From Pelagibacteraceae bacterium AG-426-M19 (GTDB taxonomy: Bacteria; Pseudomonadota; Alphaproteobacteria; Pelagibacterales; Pelagibacteraceae): a stretch of DNA of 64,000 nt. The notes beneath the pieces are model-generated. The model searched no databases and was not told where the DNA came from. It worked only from the letters and a program-made list of their open reading frames with translations. The stretch covers positions 62,001 to 126,000 of the forward strand of contig QCNW01000003.1 in the NCBI GenBank assembly GCA_003210025.1, written 5' to 3'. Below, in pieces: positions 42,121-53,560 of the stretch (its first letter is position 1; each line of letters starts with the position of its first letter). Position numbers and translations under genes: made by a program.

Positions 42121-44693
42121 TAAATGAGATTATCATCTAATTTAATAGCGGAAACTACTTTTTCATCACCAGTCAGTTTAATTATTCTAACACCTTGTGT
42201 ATTACGACCAGCTATTCTTATTTCTTTAACAGCTGTTCTTATTACTCTACCTTTATTTGTAGAAATTAATATTTGATCTCCTTCAAAAACAGGAAAAGAT
42301 GAAGAAACATTCCCGTTTCTTTGTGAATTTACAATACCAATAATTCCCTTTCCTCCTCTATTTGTAACTCTATAATCATAGTGAGATGTTCTCTTACCAT
42401 AACCATTCTCTGTAATAGACAGAATGAACTTTTCTTTAGCTTTAATTTCTGATTTATGATCCTTAGTTTTTGCTTTCTTATTTGAGTCATGATCAATAAT
42501 AGACAGAGATACAATAGTATCATTTTCTGCTAAATTGATACCTCTTATACCTTTTGATGATCTACCTTTGAAAACTCTAAGTTTTTTTGACTCAAACCTT
42601 ATGCATTTTCCTAATTTAGTACTTAAAATTATATCCTGATCATCTCTACAAATTTTAACACCAATAATTTTATCATTACCGTCAAGTTTCATTGCAATTT
42701 TACCTGAAGCATTAATTGAGGTAAAATCTTCAAGATTATTCTTTCTAATTTTTCCTTCACTTGTTGCAAAAATTATATGCATGTCTTTTGTATCAACATC
42801 ACTATCTGGAAATGGCATAATTGAACTAATTGATTGATGATTTTTTAGAGGAAGAATATTAAATAAAGACTTACCTTTTGATGCAGCTGATCCTTCCGGA
42901 ATTTTCCAAGCTTTAACTTTATATGCTAATCCTTCTGTAGAGAAAAATAGTACAGATGTGTGAGTGTTTACCGATAATGTTTGTACTACAGAATCTTCAT
43001 CTCTTGTCTTAATTCCAGTTTTGCCTTTACCACCTCTTTTTTGCTGTTTAACATTACTTAAAGCGCCTCTTTTAATGTATCCTTGTAAAGTAATTGTAAT
43101 TATTACAGACTCTTTTTGAATAGTTTCTTCAATATTATAGTTTAATACAGCATCTATAATCTGCGTTCTTCTCGGAGATGAGAATTTCTCTTTAATTTGA
43201 GATAACTCATTACTTATTACTTTTAATAGTTCAGTTTTAGAATTTATTATTTTTTTATACTTTGTAATCAATTCAGATAATTTTTTTATTTCGTCTTCAA
43301 TTTCATTAATTCCAAGGGCAGTTAATTTTTGTAATCTAAGTTCTAGTATTGATGTAACTTGAGTTTCAGATAAATTATATGATCCTTTATAATTTTTACT
43401 ATCAACTAATTTAATTAATTTTGCAGATTTTGTTATTTTCCATTTAGTTTTTATAAGAGTATTTTTTGCTTCTTCTGGATTTTTTGAAGATCTAATAATT
43501 TTAATTACTTTATCGATATTTTCTGCACTAACAGATAAACCAAGTAAGACATGAACACGATCTTCGGCTTTTTTTAAATCATATTTAGTTTTTTTAATGA
43601 CTACATCTTCTCTAAATTTTAAAAAGTTCTCTAAAAAATCTTTTAATGAACATGTTTTAGGCTTATTATCAACAATGGCTAATGAATTAAAACCAAACGA
43701 GGTTTCAATGGATGTATATTTATAAAGTTGTCTTTTGATTGTCTCGGGCTCAACGCTTTTTCTTAGATCGATTGCAACTCTTATACCTTCTCTATTAGAT
43801 TCATCTCTAATGTCACTTATACCCTCGATTTTTTTGTCTCTAACCAATTCTGCAATTTTTTCATTTAAGTTAGATTTGTTTACTTGATAAGGTATTGAAG
43901 TAATTACTAATCTATCTTTACCATTTTTAAGATTTTCTACATTTATCTCACCTCTAATTTTAAAAGAACCTCTGCCAGTTTTGTATCCTTCTCGAATAAT
44001 ATCTTTACCAATAATAACTCCACCAGTTGGAAAATCAGGGCCAGGTATATGCTTCATTAACTCTTTAACTTTAATATCTTTATTTTTTATAAGCGCTAAA
44101 GTTCCATCAATAATTTCACCAAGATTATGTGGTGGTATACTAGTAGCCATACCAACAGCGATACCTCCGGCTCCATTTACCAAAAGATTAGGATATTGAG
44201 CAGGCAATACTGTGGGTTCTTGCTCAGTTTCGTCGTAGTTACTTTTAAATGAGACAGTATTTTTTTCTATATCATCAATCAAAAATTGAGATATTTTTGC
44301 AAGTTTTGTTTCTGTATACCTCATTGCTGCAGGTGGATCACCATCAATTGAACCAAAATTGCCCTGACCATCAATTAAAGGAACACTCATTGAAAAATCT
44401 TGAACCATTCTAACCAAGGCATCATACACAGCTTGATCACCATGCGGATGATATTTACCAATTACGTCTCCAACAATTCTTGCAGATTTTCTAAATTGTT
44501 TTGACCAATCAAAACCACCTTTGTGCATTGCATATAAAATTCTTCTGTGAACAGGTTTAAGACCGTCTCTTATGTCGGGTAATGCCCTACTAATTATTAC
44601 GCTCATGGCGTAAGATAAATATGATGAACTCATTTCATCATACATTGAAATTGGTTTGATATTTAAATCCTTAGTTACTTCGTTTTTTTGCAT
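42120..44693 (-). CDS. gyrA: DNA gyrase subunit A
   Basis: GyrA is the breakage-reunion subunit of gyrase. The 857-residue protein opens with [20 protein letters not shown] and [19 protein letters not shown]. The catalytic tyrosine is in [12 protein letters not shown], and the quinolone-determining region reads [16 protein letters not shown]. The C-terminal beta-pinwheel begins near residue 520 with the GyrA box [10 protein letters not shown] and has repeats such as SKGIRGINL and RNTQGVRI. It lies between ssb and coaD, a usual alphaproteobacterial position. Confidence 0.97.
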   Translation of the reverse strand: MQKNEVTKDLNIKPISMYDEMSSSYLSYAMSVIISRALPDIRDGLKPVHRRILYAMHKGGFDWSKQFRKSARIVGDVIGKYHPHGDQAVYDALVRMVQDFSMSVPLIDGQGNFGSIDGDPPAAMRYTETKLAKISQFLIDDIEKNTVSFKSNYDETEQEPTVLPAQYPNLLVNGAGGIAVGMATSIPPHNLGEIIDGTLALIKNKDIKVKELMKHIPGPDFPTGGVIIGKDIIREGYKTGRGSFKIRGEINVENLKNGKDRLVITSIPYQVNKSNLNEKIAELVRDKKIEGISDIRDESNREGIRVAIDLRKSVEPETIKRQLYKYTSIETSFGFNSLAIVDNKPKTCSLKDFLENFLKFREDVVIKKTKYDLKKAEDRVHVLLGLSVSAENIDKVIKIIRSSKNPEEAKNTLIKTKWKITKSAKLIKLVDSKNYKGSYNLSETQVTSILELRLQKLTALGINEIEDEIKKLSELITKYKKIINSKTELLKVISNELSQIKEKFSSPRRTQIIDAVLNYNIEETIQKESVIITITLQGYIKRGALSNVKQQKRGGKGKTGIKTRDEDSVVQTLSVNTHTSVLFFSTEGLAYKVKAWKIPEGSAASKGKSLFNILPLKNHQSISSIMPFPDSDVDTKDMHIIFATSEGKIRKNNLEDFTSINASGKIAMKLDGNDKIIGVKICRDDQDIILSTKLGKCIRFESKKLRVFKGRSSKGIRGINLAENDTIVSLSIIDHDSNKKAKTKDHKSEIKAKEKFILSITENGYGKRTSHYDYRVTNRGGKGIIGIVNSQRNGNVSSSFPVFEGDQILISTNKGRVIRTAVKEIRIAGRNTQGVRIIKLTGDEKVVSAIKLDDNLI

Positions 44694-44697
44694 TTAT

Positions 44698-45144
44698 TTA
44701 GAAAGGGATATCATCGTCTAACTCGTTTTGAGCCATAGAACTATCATCAAAACTCTGTTTGTTATCTTGAGATGGAATTGAATTTTGATTTCCCCCACCT
44801 AACATTGTTAATGATGAATTGTATCCTTGAATTAAAATTTCAGTAGAATATTTATCCTGACCTGATTGTTCATCTTTCCATTTTCTAGTAGTCAGTTGTC
44901 CTTCAACGTATACTTGTGCTCCTTTTTTTAAATATTGTTGAACTACATTTACTAGTCCTTCATTGAAAACAACTACTCTATGCCATTCTGTTTTTTCCTT
45001 TTTTTCACCGGTATTTTTATCTTTCCATGATTGACTAGTAGCTAGGCTTAATCTTGCTACACTTTTACCGTTAACCATTTGTTTAACTTCTGGATCTGCG
45101 CCTAATCGACCGATTAAAAGTACTTTATTTAAGCTTCCTGCCAT
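44698..45144 (-). CDS. ssb: Single-stranded DNA-binding protein
   Basis: This 148-residue OB-fold protein starts with [19 protein letters not shown] and has [18 protein letters not shown] and [11 protein letters not shown], the SSB core. The C-terminal tail ends DDDIPF, the acidic tip that recruits repair and replication partners. A short Q/N-rich linker precedes it. It ends 4 bases before gyrA and is divergent to uvrA, a conserved pairing. Confidence 0.96.
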   Translation of the reverse strand: MAGSLNKVLLIGRLGADPEVKQMVNGKSVARLSLATSQSWKDKNTGEKKEKTEWHRVVVFNEGLVNVVQQYLKKGAQVYVEGQLTTRKWKDEQSGQDKYSTEILIQGYNSSLTMLGGGNQNSIPSQDNKQSFDDSSMAQNELDDDIPF

Positions 45145-45161
45145 AATATTTATATATTTGA

Positions 45162-45179
45162 AATGTTATTTATAACATT
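45162..45179. promoter_or_regulatory. 18-base palindrome between ssb and uvrA
   Basis: AATGTTAT-TT-ATAACATT has perfect 8-base arms with a 2-base centre, between the divergent ssb (45144) and uvrA (45225) starts. It could be a repressor site for the pair. It resembles the znu operators of this window (TGTTATA-A-TATAACA) but with a shorter centre. It is not an alphaproteobacterial LexA site (GTTC repeats). Confidence 0.4.
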
Positions 45180-45224
45180 AATAAGCTTGAATATTAATTT
45201 TATTAATCTAAAGCAACTAAAATT

Positions 45225-48101
45225 ATGCTTAAAAAGATACTTATTAAGGGCGCAAAAGAGCACAATTTAAAGAATATTTCACTAGAGATTCCTAAAGACA
45301 AATTTGTTGTAATAACGGGTCTATCTGGGTCAGGAAAATCATCATTAGCATTCGATACTGTCTATGCAGAAGGTCAAAGACGATATGTTGAAAGTTTATC
45401 TGCATACGCAAGACAGTTTTTAGACAAAATGAAAAAACCAAATGTAGATTTAATCGAAGGTTTGAGTCCAGCAATTTCAATAGAACAAAAAAATACTTCT
45501 AAAAATCCAAGATCAACAGTTGCAACTGTAACCGAAATATACGATTACATGAGAGTACTTTATGCAAGAGCTGGAATACCCTACTCTCCATTCACTGGTA
45601 AACCAATTACTTCACAAACTATTAGTCAAATTGTTGATAAGATTAAAGAATTACCAAAAAAATCTACAATATATTTATATGCTCCAGTCGTGCGAGGACG
45701 TAAGGGTGAATATAAAAAAGATATATTAGGATACAAAAAAAGAGGATTTAGAAAAATCAAAGTTGATGACCAATTGTATGATATTGAAAGTGTTCCAGAA
45801 TTAAATAAAAAACTTAAACACGATATTTCAATCTTAGTTGATAGAATTGTAATAAATTCATCATTAGGAAACAGATTAGCCGAAAGCGTTGAAACAGCTG
45901 TTAATTTAGCAAATGGTTTGCTTTTTGTTGAATATGAAAATGAAACACTTCCAAAAAAATACAGAAAAATTGAAAAATTAATTTTCTCAACCAAATTTGC
46001 TTGTCCTGAAAGTGGTTTTACTATTGAAGAGATTGAACCAAGACTTTTCTCATTCAACAGTCCGTATGGAGCTTGTGAAGAATGTGAAGGTATTGGTATG
46101 AAATTAAATGTTGATCCAAATTTAGTCGTTCCAAATGAAAAAAAATCTATCGCAGATGGTGCTATTGAACCTTGGGCAAAATCTACATCAATGTATTACG
46201 CCCAAACATTGGCATCTTTATCTAAACATTATGGTTTTTCATTAGATGATAAATGGTCAAAACTACCAAAAAAAATTAAGGATGTAATTTTGTATGGATC
46301 TGATGATGAAGAAATTAAATTTACTTATGACGATGGCTATGAGAAGTATTCACATAAAAAAACCTTTGAAGGTGTTGTCAATAATCTAGAGAGAAGATAT
46401 TTAGAAACAGATAGCGATTGGAAAAGAGAAGAAATTGCTCAATATCAATCTGATACAAAATGTGAAAAATGCAATGGTTATCGATTAAAAGATGAAGCTC
46501 TGTGCGTTAAAATAAACGAATTAAACATAAGCCAAGTTACAGAAAAATCAATTTTTGATGCTAAGGAATGGTTTAGATCTTTAGAAGTTAAATTAGACAA
46601 AAGACAAATTAAAATTGCTCAACATATATTAAAAGAAATTAATGAACGTTTAGATTTTCTTTTAAATGTTGGTCTTGATTATTTAACTTTATCTAGAGAG
46701 TCTGGAACGTTATCTGGTGGTGAAGCACAAAGGATTAGACTAGCTTCACAAATAGGATCAGGTTTAACTGGAGTTCTATACGTTTTAGATGAACCATCAA
46801 TTGGTTTACATCAAAAAGATAATGTTAAGCTTATAGATGCATTAAAAAGATTAAGAGACTTAGGTAATACTGTTATTGTTGTTGAGCACGATACAGAAAC
46901 AATGGAGAATGCAGATCATATAATAGATTTAGGACCTGAAGCTGGAAATAAAGGTGGAGAAATTGTTGCTGAAGGTACATATGAGCAAATTTTAAAGAAT
47001 GACAAAAGTATTACTGGAAGATATTTATCTAATAAGAGTTTCATACCTATTCCAAAAAATAGAAGACTTGCAAAAAATGGTAGATTTTTAGAAATCAATG
47101 GTGCATCTGGAAATAATTTAAATAACGTAAATTTAAAAATACCTTTAGGTAGTTTCACTTGTGTTACTGGTGTATCTGGAAGTGGTAAATCTACTTTGAT
47201 ACTTCAAACTTTATACAATGCATTAAATCTTACTTTGAATAATAATAAATCTAGAAAAATTCCTCAGCCATTTAGAGGATTTAAAGGAATAGAATTAATT
47301 GATAAAGTGATAGATATAGACCAATCACCTATTGGTAGAACTCCTAGATCAAATCCTGCTACATATACTGGAGCTTTTGGTCCTATAAGAGACTGGTTTA
47401 CCAATTTACCTGAAGCAAAAAGTAGAGGCTATAAACCAGGAAGATTTTCTTTCAATGTAAAGGGTGGAAGATGTGAAGCATGTGAAGGAGATGGTGTAAT
47501 TACTTACGAAATGCACTTTCTTCCTGATGTTTACATAACATGCGATGAATGCAAAGGTACTAGATACAATAGAGAAACATTAGAGATTAAATTCAAAGAT
47601 AAGAGTATTGCAGATGTTTTAAATATGACTGTTGATGAAGGATGTGAGTATTTTGAAAATATTTCAAACATCAAAACTAAACTTTTAACGTTAAAGAAAG
47701 TTGGTCTTGGCTACATAAAAATCGGTCAGCAAGCTACAACTCTTTCTGGTGGAGAGGCTCAACGTATTAAACTTGCTAAAGAACTATCAAAAAGGTCTAC
47801 AGGAAGAACAATGTATATATTAGATGAACCAACTACTGGATTACATCAACATGATATAAAAAAACTTTTGGAAATTTTACACACCTTTGTTGCAACTGGT
47901 AATTCAGTTGTAGTTATAGAACATAATTTAGATGTTATTAAAACTGCTGATTATATTGTAGATATGGGACCCGAGGGTGGTGTTAAAGGTGGAAATATTA
48001 TTGCTGAAGGCAAACCCGAGGAAGTTGCAAAAGTGAAAGATAGCTATACAGGTAAATTTTTAAAGCCTTTATTAGATACAAAATTTAAAAAAACCGCTTA
48101 A
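45225..48101 (+). CDS. uvrA: Excinuclease ABC subunit A
   Basis: UvrA detects DNA damage for nucleotide-excision repair. The 958-residue protein has two ABC ATPase halves: Walker [21 protein letters not shown] and, near residue 650, [18 protein letters not shown] signatures [16 protein letters not shown] and [14 protein letters not shown]; and zinc-module cysteines ([30 protein letters not shown]). Length and order are typical. It is divergent to ssb. Confidence 0.97.
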   Translation: MLKKILIKGAKEHNLKNISLEIPKDKFVVITGLSGSGKSSLAFDTVYAEGQRRYVESLSAYARQFLDKMKKPNVDLIEGLSPAISIEQKNTSKNPRSTVATVTEIYDYMRVLYARAGIPYSPFTGKPITSQTISQIVDKIKELPKKSTIYLYAPVVRGRKGEYKKDILGYKKRGFRKIKVDDQLYDIESVPELNKKLKHDISILVDRIVINSSLGNRLAESVETAVNLANGLLFVEYENETLPKKYRKIEKLIFSTKFACPESGFTIEEIEPRLFSFNSPYGACEECEGIGMKLNVDPNLVVPNEKKSIADGAIEPWAKSTSMYYAQTLASLSKHYGFSLDDKWSKLPKKIKDVILYGSDDEEIKFTYDDGYEKYSHKKTFEGVVNNLERRYLETDSDWKREEIAQYQSDTKCEKCNGYRLKDEALCVKINELNISQVTEKSIFDAKEWFRSLEVKLDKRQIKIAQHILKEINERLDFLLNVGLDYLTLSRESGTLSGGEAQRIRLASQIGSGLTGVLYVLDEPSIGLHQKDNVKLIDALKRLRDLGNTVIVVEHDTETMENADHIIDLGPEAGNKGGEIVAEGTYEQILKNDKSITGRYLSNKSFIPIPKNRRLAKNGRFLEINGASGNNLNNVNLKIPLGSFTCVTGVSGSGKSTLILQTLYNALNLTLNNNKSRKIPQPFRGFKGIELIDKVIDIDQSPIGRTPRSNPATYTGAFGPIRDWFTNLPEAKSRGYKPGRFSFNVKGGRCEACEGDGVITYEMHFLPDVYITCDECKGTRYNRETLEIKFKDKSIADVLNMTVDEGCEYFENISNIKTKLLTLKKVGLGYIKIGQQATTLSGGEAQRIKLAKELSKRSTGRTMYILDEPTTGLHQHDIKKLLEILHTFVATGNSVVVIEHNLDVIKTADYIVDMGPEGGVKGGNIIAEGKPEEVAKVKDSYTGKFLKPLLDTKFKKTA

Positions 48102-48136
48102 TCTTTATAGAAAAATAATATAAAATCATCTCATAG

Positions 48137-48739
48137 ATGACTTCAATATTACAATCATTATCAAAGACTGTTCATTTATCATTAGCTATTGCAATATTAC
48201 TTTTCATTGGTCTTTACATAGGTAATGGTGGATTTGATTTTGATGTTTTATTTTGGAGCTGGTTATTAAGATATGTACATGTAACTGTAAGTATTATGTG
48301 GATTGGTTTACTTTGGTATTTCAATTTTGTTCAAATTCCTAACATGGCTAAAATTCCAGACGAACAAAAACCAGCAATTGGAAAAGTTATAGCTCCTGCA
48401 GCATTATTTTGGTTTAGATGGGCAGCGCTATTTACAATCATATCAGGATTATTATTAGCCTATTTTAATGGATACGTTCATCAAGCGATGACATTAGGAA
48501 TTGGATCAGGTGGCGGAAAAAATACTGCAATAGGAATTGGAATGTGGTTAGGATTAATAATGGCATTCAATGTTTGGTTTGTTATATGGCCAAATCAAAA
48601 AAGAGCTTTAGGTATGGTTGAGTGTGAACCAGAAGTTAAAGCTAAATCAGCAAAGACTGCAATGCTGTTTTCTAGAACAAACACACTTTTATCATTACCA
48701 ATGTTATTAACAATGGTAGCGGCACAAAATCTTTATTAA
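48137..48739 (+). CDS. PuuD-like membrane protein without cytochrome domain
   Basis: This 200-residue protein has about five membrane spans. The sequence LLRYVHVTVSIMWIGLLWYFNFVQIP and KVIAPAALFWFRWAALFTIISG (with conserved histidine, tryptophan and arginine) resembles the membrane part of the PuuD urate hydroxylase family, whose full-length members add a cytochrome c domain. No CxxCH is present here, so urate oxidation is uncertain. It ends directly at the end of secF (convergent) and follows uvrA by 35 bases. Confidence 0.65.
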   Translation: MTSILQSLSKTVHLSLAIAILLFIGLYIGNGGFDFDVLFWSWLLRYVHVTVSIMWIGLLWYFNFVQIPNMAKIPDEQKPAIGKVIAPAALFWFRWAALFTIISGLLLAYFNGYVHQAMTLGIGSGGGKNTAIGIGMWLGLIMAFNVWFVIWPNQKRALGMVECEPEVKAKSAKTAMLFSRTNTLLSLPMLLTMVAAQNLY

Positions 48740-49633
48740 TTATTCTTTTTCTTCCTTAACAATCGTTCTTTGGCTAACTTTTAAAGAAACCAACACTGGG
48801 TTTGCAATATAAATAGATGAATAAGTTCCAAAAATTACTCCTAGTATCATTGCCAACGAAAATCCTTTTAATATTTCTCCACCAAAAATAAATATAGATA
48901 AAAGTGCCAACAATGTAGTAACTGAAGTTATTATTGTTCGGGATAAAGTTTCATTTATTGAGATATTTGTTAGCTCAAATATTTTAACATCTGCATATTT
49001 ACGCAAATTTTCTCTAACTCTATCAAATATTACAACTGTATCATTCATTGAATATCCAACTATTGTTAAAACAGCTGCAACGATAGAAAGATTGATTTCT
49101 AAAGAGAATACAGAAAATACTCCTAATGTGATTATAACGTCATGAAATAAAGCTAAAATAGCTCCAAGACTAAATTGCCACTCAAATCTGATCCATATAT
49201 ATAAAAGCATAGCCGCCAAAGATAAAGCTATCGCTATTACACCTGATCTCAAAAGTTCTGCACTAACTTTTGGCCCAACATTTTCTACTCTTCTAAAATC
49301 AACTGAACCTATAGAATTTGACAGTTTAGTTTTTATCTCTTCTATAAATTGTGGATCATTTGAATTTTGTTTTTCAAATTTTACTACAAAATCTGTTTCA
49401 TTACCAAAATTTTTAACTGAAACATCACCAAGATTCATTTGATTAAAACTATCTCTTATTTTTGTGATATTAGCAGAAGATTTGTCAGTCCTTAGCTCTA
49501 TTAAAGTACCCCCTTTAAAATCAACACCAAAATTCAATCCTTTAAAAACTAAGAAAACTAAGGAAGCTATGATTAATATACCTGAAAGTATATTAAAACT
49601 TTTATAAAACTTATTAAAATAGATTGTTTTCAT
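48740..49633 (-). CDS. secF: Protein translocase subunit SecF
   Basis: SecF with SecD uses the proton gradient to drive late steps of Sec export. This 297-residue protein has a first span (FNILSGILIIASLVFLVF), a periplasmic part beginning FGVDFKGGTLIELR, and the RND-like block with AVLTIVGYSMNDTVVIFDRVREN (acidic residues in the proton path) and SINETLSRTIITSVTTLLAL. It overlaps the stop of secD by one base, a coupled pair. Confidence 0.96.
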   Translation of the reverse strand: MKTIYFNKFYKSFNILSGILIIASLVFLVFKGLNFGVDFKGGTLIELRTDKSSANITKIRDSFNQMNLGDVSVKNFGNETDFVVKFEKQNSNDPQFIEEIKTKLSNSIGSVDFRRVENVGPKVSAELLRSGVIAIALSLAAMLLYIWIRFEWQFSLGAILALFHDVIITLGVFSVFSLEINLSIVAAVLTIVGYSMNDTVVIFDRVRENLRKYADVKIFELTNISINETLSRTIITSVTTLLALLSIFIFGGEILKGFSLAMILGVIFGTYSSIYIANPVLVSLKVSQRTIVKEEKE

Positions 49634-51186
49634 TATATAAGTTTTTCCTTATGTTTATTTTTGATGACATAGTATGCAGTAATCAAACGGGCAATGAAAT
49701 ATACTGAAAATAGTGTTGTAAGTATTCCAACTCCAAGAGTTATAGAAAATCCTTTAATTGGACCTGAACCCATGAAAAAAAGGATTACTGCAGCGATTAA
49801 AGTTGTAATATTGGCATCTAAAATTGTTGTTCGTGATTTTGTATAACCAGAATCAAAAGCTACAATTGAATTATTTTCATTTTTTAATTCTTCTTTAATT
49901 CTCTCAAAAATTAAAACATTTGCATCAACAGCCATACCTACTGTTAAAATAATACCTGCAATTCCAGGGAGTGTAAGAGTTGCTTCAAATAATGTTAGAA
50001 TACCGACTAATAAAAATAAATTAGAAATTAAGGCTAAGTTAGCAATTAAGCCAAAAAATCTATATTTATAAAACATAAAGGCAACGACTAAGATAAATCC
50101 TATTATCAATGACATAATTCCTGCATTAATTGAGTCTTTTCCAAGGTCAGGACCTACAGTTCTTTCTTCGATAATATTAAGTGGAGCCGGCAAAGCACCC
50201 GATCTTAAAAGTAAAGCTAAATCTGTAGCTGATTGAAAGGTGAAATTACCAGATATCTGTCCATTTCCTCCAATAATTGGTTCTCTGACTTCAGGAGCGC
50301 TAATAATTTTTCCATCCAAAACAATTGCCAACCTTTTTCCAACACCATTTGAAGTCGCCTTACCAAACTTTTTTGCTCCTACCCTATCCAAACTAAATGA
50401 AACAACTGTCTCATTAGTTTGATTATTCATAGTGGGCTTAGCATCCATAAGATTATCACCACTTAAAACAATTCGTTTACTAACAATGGCTTCACTAGAG
50501 CCATCTTCAAAAGAAAGTTTTTCTGTTCCAAATGACTCTTCAGAACTACTGGATATAAATTGGAATGTTAGGTTTGCTGTTTTACCTAATAAAGATTTAA
50601 TTCTACCTGGATCATCTAATCCTGGCAACTCAACAAGAATTCTATCATTACCTCTTTTTAAAATATTTGGCTCATTAGTTCCTACTTCATCAACTCTTCT
50701 TCTTACAATTTCAATTGCTTGATCTAATGATGAATTTTTTAACAATACTAATCCATAGTCAGAAAATTCTAACTTGAATGAGGTATCCATGTTTTCAAAG
50801 TTAAATTGATGGGATTTATATTGTTGAAAATAAGGATTTATCTCACTTTTATCATCATCTAAAAGAGATTTAACATCTTCAATCTTAGAATTTTCAACAT
50901 CGAATATAATTGACTTATCCTCAATCACAAAATTTCTAACCTTAATATCTTTATCTTTGAAAAATTTTTTAAACTCTAATACTTTACTTTGCAATCTTTG
51001 AGTAATGACTGGTTCGTTATCTATCTCTAACAATAAATAAGAGCCACCTTGTAAATCTAATCCTAATTTTATATTTTTTGAAAAAAATTCATCATCAACT
51101 TTTGTAAAGTTGGAAATAGTAAAATATGAAATAATAAGTGTAAAAATTAAAACACTAAAAACTCTTAATTTAGAAAAATATAACAC
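49633..51186 (-). CDS. secD: Protein translocase subunit SecD
   Basis: This 517-residue partner of SecF starts with one span (VLIFTLIISYFTIS) and then LGLDLQGGSYLLLEID. The P1 domain contains RILVELPGLDDPGRIKSLLG. The C-terminal six-span block has TLPGIAGIILTVGMAVDANVLIFERIKEE with acidic residues. It is 12 bases from yajC. The P1 head is rich in lysine and serine compared with model species but has normal length. Confidence 0.96.
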   Translation of the reverse strand: MLYFSKLRVFSVLIFTLIISYFTISNFTKVDDEFFSKNIKLGLDLQGGSYLLLEIDNEPVITQRLQSKVLEFKKFFKDKDIKVRNFVIEDKSIIFDVENSKIEDVKSLLDDDKSEINPYFQQYKSHQFNFENMDTSFKLEFSDYGLVLLKNSSLDQAIEIVRRRVDEVGTNEPNILKRGNDRILVELPGLDDPGRIKSLLGKTANLTFQFISSSSEESFGTEKLSFEDGSSEAIVSKRIVLSGDNLMDAKPTMNNQTNETVVSFSLDRVGAKKFGKATSNGVGKRLAIVLDGKIISAPEVREPIIGGNGQISGNFTFQSATDLALLLRSGALPAPLNIIEERTVGPDLGKDSINAGIMSLIIGFILVVAFMFYKYRFFGLIANLALISNLFLLVGILTLFEATLTLPGIAGIILTVGMAVDANVLIFERIKEELKNENNSIVAFDSGYTKSRTTILDANITTLIAAVILFFMGSGPIKGFSITLGVGILTTLFSVYFIARLITAYYVIKNKHKEKLI

Positions 51187-51198
51187 TTTAGGAAGTTA

Positions 51199-51483
51199 TT
51201 ATTTTTTTGGTTCAGCTTTAGTAACTAGTCCTTGTATTCCTGTAGCTCGAACAATTTCAACTTTAACATTATCAGCTATCATAACTTCTACTTTTTCATT
51301 ATCGATAACTCGTTCAACAGTACCAACGATACCACCAGAAGTAATAACCTTATCTCCACGCTTTAAAGCTTCAACCATAGCCTTATGTTCTTTAACTTTC
51401 TTTTGCTGGGGTCTAATTAAGAAAAAGTAAAATATTACGAATATTAAAATTAGGGGTATAAATTGTCCAATTCCTGCGTCCAT
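51199..51483 (-). CDS. yajC: Preprotein translocase subunit YajC
   Basis: This 94-residue protein has one N-terminal span (FIPLILIFVIFYFFLIRP) followed by the RPQQKKVKEHK signature and a soluble tail with GDKVITSGGIVGTVERV. It binds the SecDF complex. It begins the yajC-secD-secF operon, 57 bases downstream of serS. Confidence 0.95.
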   Translation of the reverse strand: MDAGIGQFIPLILIFVIFYFFLIRPQQKKVKEHKAMVEALKRGDKVITSGGIVGTVERVIDNEKVEVMIADNVKVEIVRATGIQGLVTKAEPKK

Positions 51484-51540
51484 GTTAAGTCCTTAAAAAG
51501 TTAACGATTATTTATACTATATACTTTTAGAAGACAACTC

Positions 51541-52800
51541 TTAATTGATACCTATTTTCTCCATATTGTTCATATATGGTCTTAGTTTTTCAGGGATAAT
51601 TATTGAACCATCCTCAGTTTGATAATTTTCTAATATTGCAATTAAAGTTCTACCAACAGCAAGTCCACTCCCATTTAAAGTACCAACAAATTCATTTTCG
51701 TTATTATTATTTTTATATCTAGCTTTCATTCTTTTAGCCTGAAATGTTCCACATGAAGAACAGCTTGATATTTCTCTATATTTATTTTCAGATGGAAGCC
51801 AAACCTCTATGTCATAAGTTTTTTCTGCACTAAAACCCATATCACCAGTGCTTAAAATAATTTTTCTGTAAGGTAATTGTAAATCATCTAAAATTTTAGA
51901 AGCACAATTAGTCATTCTCTCTAGTTCTTCAATGCATTTATTATTTTCTACAATACTGACTAATTCAACTTTATAAAATTGATGTTGTCTAATCATACCC
52001 TTTGTATCTTTACCATAACTTCCTGCTTCTTTTCTAAAACAAGGTGTTGATGCAACTAATCTCATTGGCAAAGATTTTAGGTTTAATATCTGATTTTTAA
52101 CCATATTAGTTAAGATTACTTCAGCAGTTGGGATTAAAAACTTTCTATCATTTTTATCATCAAACTTAATTTCGAATTGATCATTTTCAAATTTGGGCAA
52201 TTGGCCAGTTCCAAACATAGTGTTGTCTGTTGCCATTAAAGGTGGAGAGATTTCAGTGTAACCATTATTATTGACATGTGTATCAATCATAAAATTAGAA
52301 ATTGCTCTTTCTAATGATGCTAATTTGTCTTTAACAAAAACAAATCTTGATCCAGTTGTTTTTGTTGCTAAATCAAAATCTAACATATTCAGCTTTTCAC
52401 CAATTTCATAATGAGATTTTGGTTTAAAACTCATCTCTTTAATTTCACCAGATTTTACAACCTCTTTATTGCTATTTTCATCCTTACCTACGGGAACATC
52501 ATTCAATGGTAAATTAGGAATATTGCTTAATATCTGATCAAGCTGATCTTTAACATTCTTTTGATTTTTACTTAAATCATCTATTTTATTTGAAATTTCT
52601 TTAGACTTTTCAAAAAGGGTTTCATCTTTAGATTTAGAAATAGATTTTTTTTCCATTTCTAATTTTTCTTTTTCTTGAATTAATTTTCTATTTTCCTCAT
52701 CAAGATTTAATATTTGATCAAAGTCTACATCAACGTTTCGATTTTTAATTGTATTTTTAAAATTATCGATATCTTTTCTAATATCCTTAATATTGTGCAT
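51541..52800 (-). CDS. serS: Seryl-tRNA synthetase
   Basis: SerRS charges all serine tRNAs. The 419-residue protein has the N-terminal coiled arm (residues about 25-105), then class II motifs: motif 2 TPCFRKEAGSYGKDTKGMIRQ and motif 3 NGSGLAVGRTLIAILEN. The core is normal in length. The arm would recognise the long extra loop of tRNA-Ser, an intact copy of which is in this window. It overlaps the tatC end by 14 bases. Confidence 0.97.
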   Translation of the reverse strand: MHNIKDIRKDIDNFKNTIKNRNVDVDFDQILNLDEENRKLIQEKEKLEMEKKSISKSKDETLFEKSKEISNKIDDLSKNQKNVKDQLDQILSNIPNLPLNDVPVGKDENSNKEVVKSGEIKEMSFKPKSHYEIGEKLNMLDFDLATKTTGSRFVFVKDKLASLERAISNFMIDTHVNNNGYTEISPPLMATDNTMFGTGQLPKFENDQFEIKFDDKNDRKFLIPTAEVILTNMVKNQILNLKSLPMRLVASTPCFRKEAGSYGKDTKGMIRQHQFYKVELVSIVENNKCIEELERMTNCASKILDDLQLPYRKIILSTGDMGFSAEKTYDIEVWLPSENKYREISSCSSCGTFQAKRMKARYKNNNNENEFVGTLNGSGLAVGRTLIAILENYQTEDGSIIIPEKLRPYMNNMEKIGIN

Positions 52801-53560
52801 TTCTCTCTTGAGCTTTCTTTTCGATAATATTTACAGAAAAAATTGATAATTCATATAAAATTAACAAAGGTATTGCTAAACCTATTTGCGTAATTGGATC
52901 TGGTGGAGTTAATATTGCAGCAGCAGCAAATATTATTACAACGAAATATTTTCTTCTTTCTCTTAAATAAGTTGAATTTACAACTCCTATTCTTGCAAGC
53001 AAACTTAATACAACTGGTAGCTGAAAACTTAATCCAAATGCAAAAATTAACTTCATCACAAGAGATAAATATTCATTTACTTTAGCTTCTAATTGAATTG
53101 GTAAGCTAGTTCCAAGTCCTGCACTTTCAAATGATAAAAAGAATTTAAATGCTAGTGGCATAATTAGATAATAAACAAGCATACCTCCTAGTAAAAAAAG
53201 TATTGGTGTAATTACTAAGTAAGGCATAATTGCTTTCTTTTCATGGGTGTATAATCCTGGTGCAATAAATTTCCAAATTTGAATAAGGATATATGGACTG
53301 GTCACAAAGAAAGCAGCAAAAAAAGAAACTTTAAGATATGTTAAAAATGTTTCTTGAAGAGCGGTAAAGATTAATCTTCTATCAACATTATCATCCTTTA
53401 CAGCATTGGCATAAGGTTCAACTAAAAATCCATATATGTATTCAGAAAAATAGTAACAAACTACAAATAATACTGCTAAGAAGATAAATGAATGTATTAG
53501 TCTTTGTCTTAATTCGGTAAGATGACTTATAAAACCTGTTTCTTTTTTTTTAGCTGTCAT
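52787..53560 (-). CDS. tatC: Sec-independent protein translocase TatC
   Basis: TatC is the receptor for twin-arginine signal peptides. This 257-residue protein of six spans starts ETGFISHLTELRQRLIHSF, includes FVTSPYILIQIWKFIAPGLYTHEKK with the cytoplasmic acidic site, and LARIGVVNSTYLRERRKYFVV. A C-terminal extension follows the last span. It overlaps tatB (11 bases) and serS. Confidence 0.96.
   Translation of the reverse strand: MTAKKKETGFISHLTELRQRLIHSFIFLAVLFVVCYYFSEYIYGFLVEPYANAVKDDNVDRRLIFTALQETFLTYLKVSFFAAFFVTSPYILIQIWKFIAPGLYTHEKKAIMPYLVITPILFLLGGMLVYYLIMPLAFKFFLSFESAGLGTSLPIQLEAKVNEYLSLVMKLIFAFGLSFQLPVVLSLLARIGVVNSTYLRERRKYFVVIIFAAAAILTPPDPITQIGLAIPLLILYELSIFSVNIIEKKAQERNAQY

Noticed and set aside
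45145..45224. LexA (SOS) box in front of ssb/uvrA
   Set aside because: No GTTC-N7-GTTC or GAAC repeats are present; only the TGTTAT palindrome is.
52894..53085. Plus-strand frame opposite tatC
   Set aside because: Its Q/L-rich composition is a mirror of the tatC codons; no start context.
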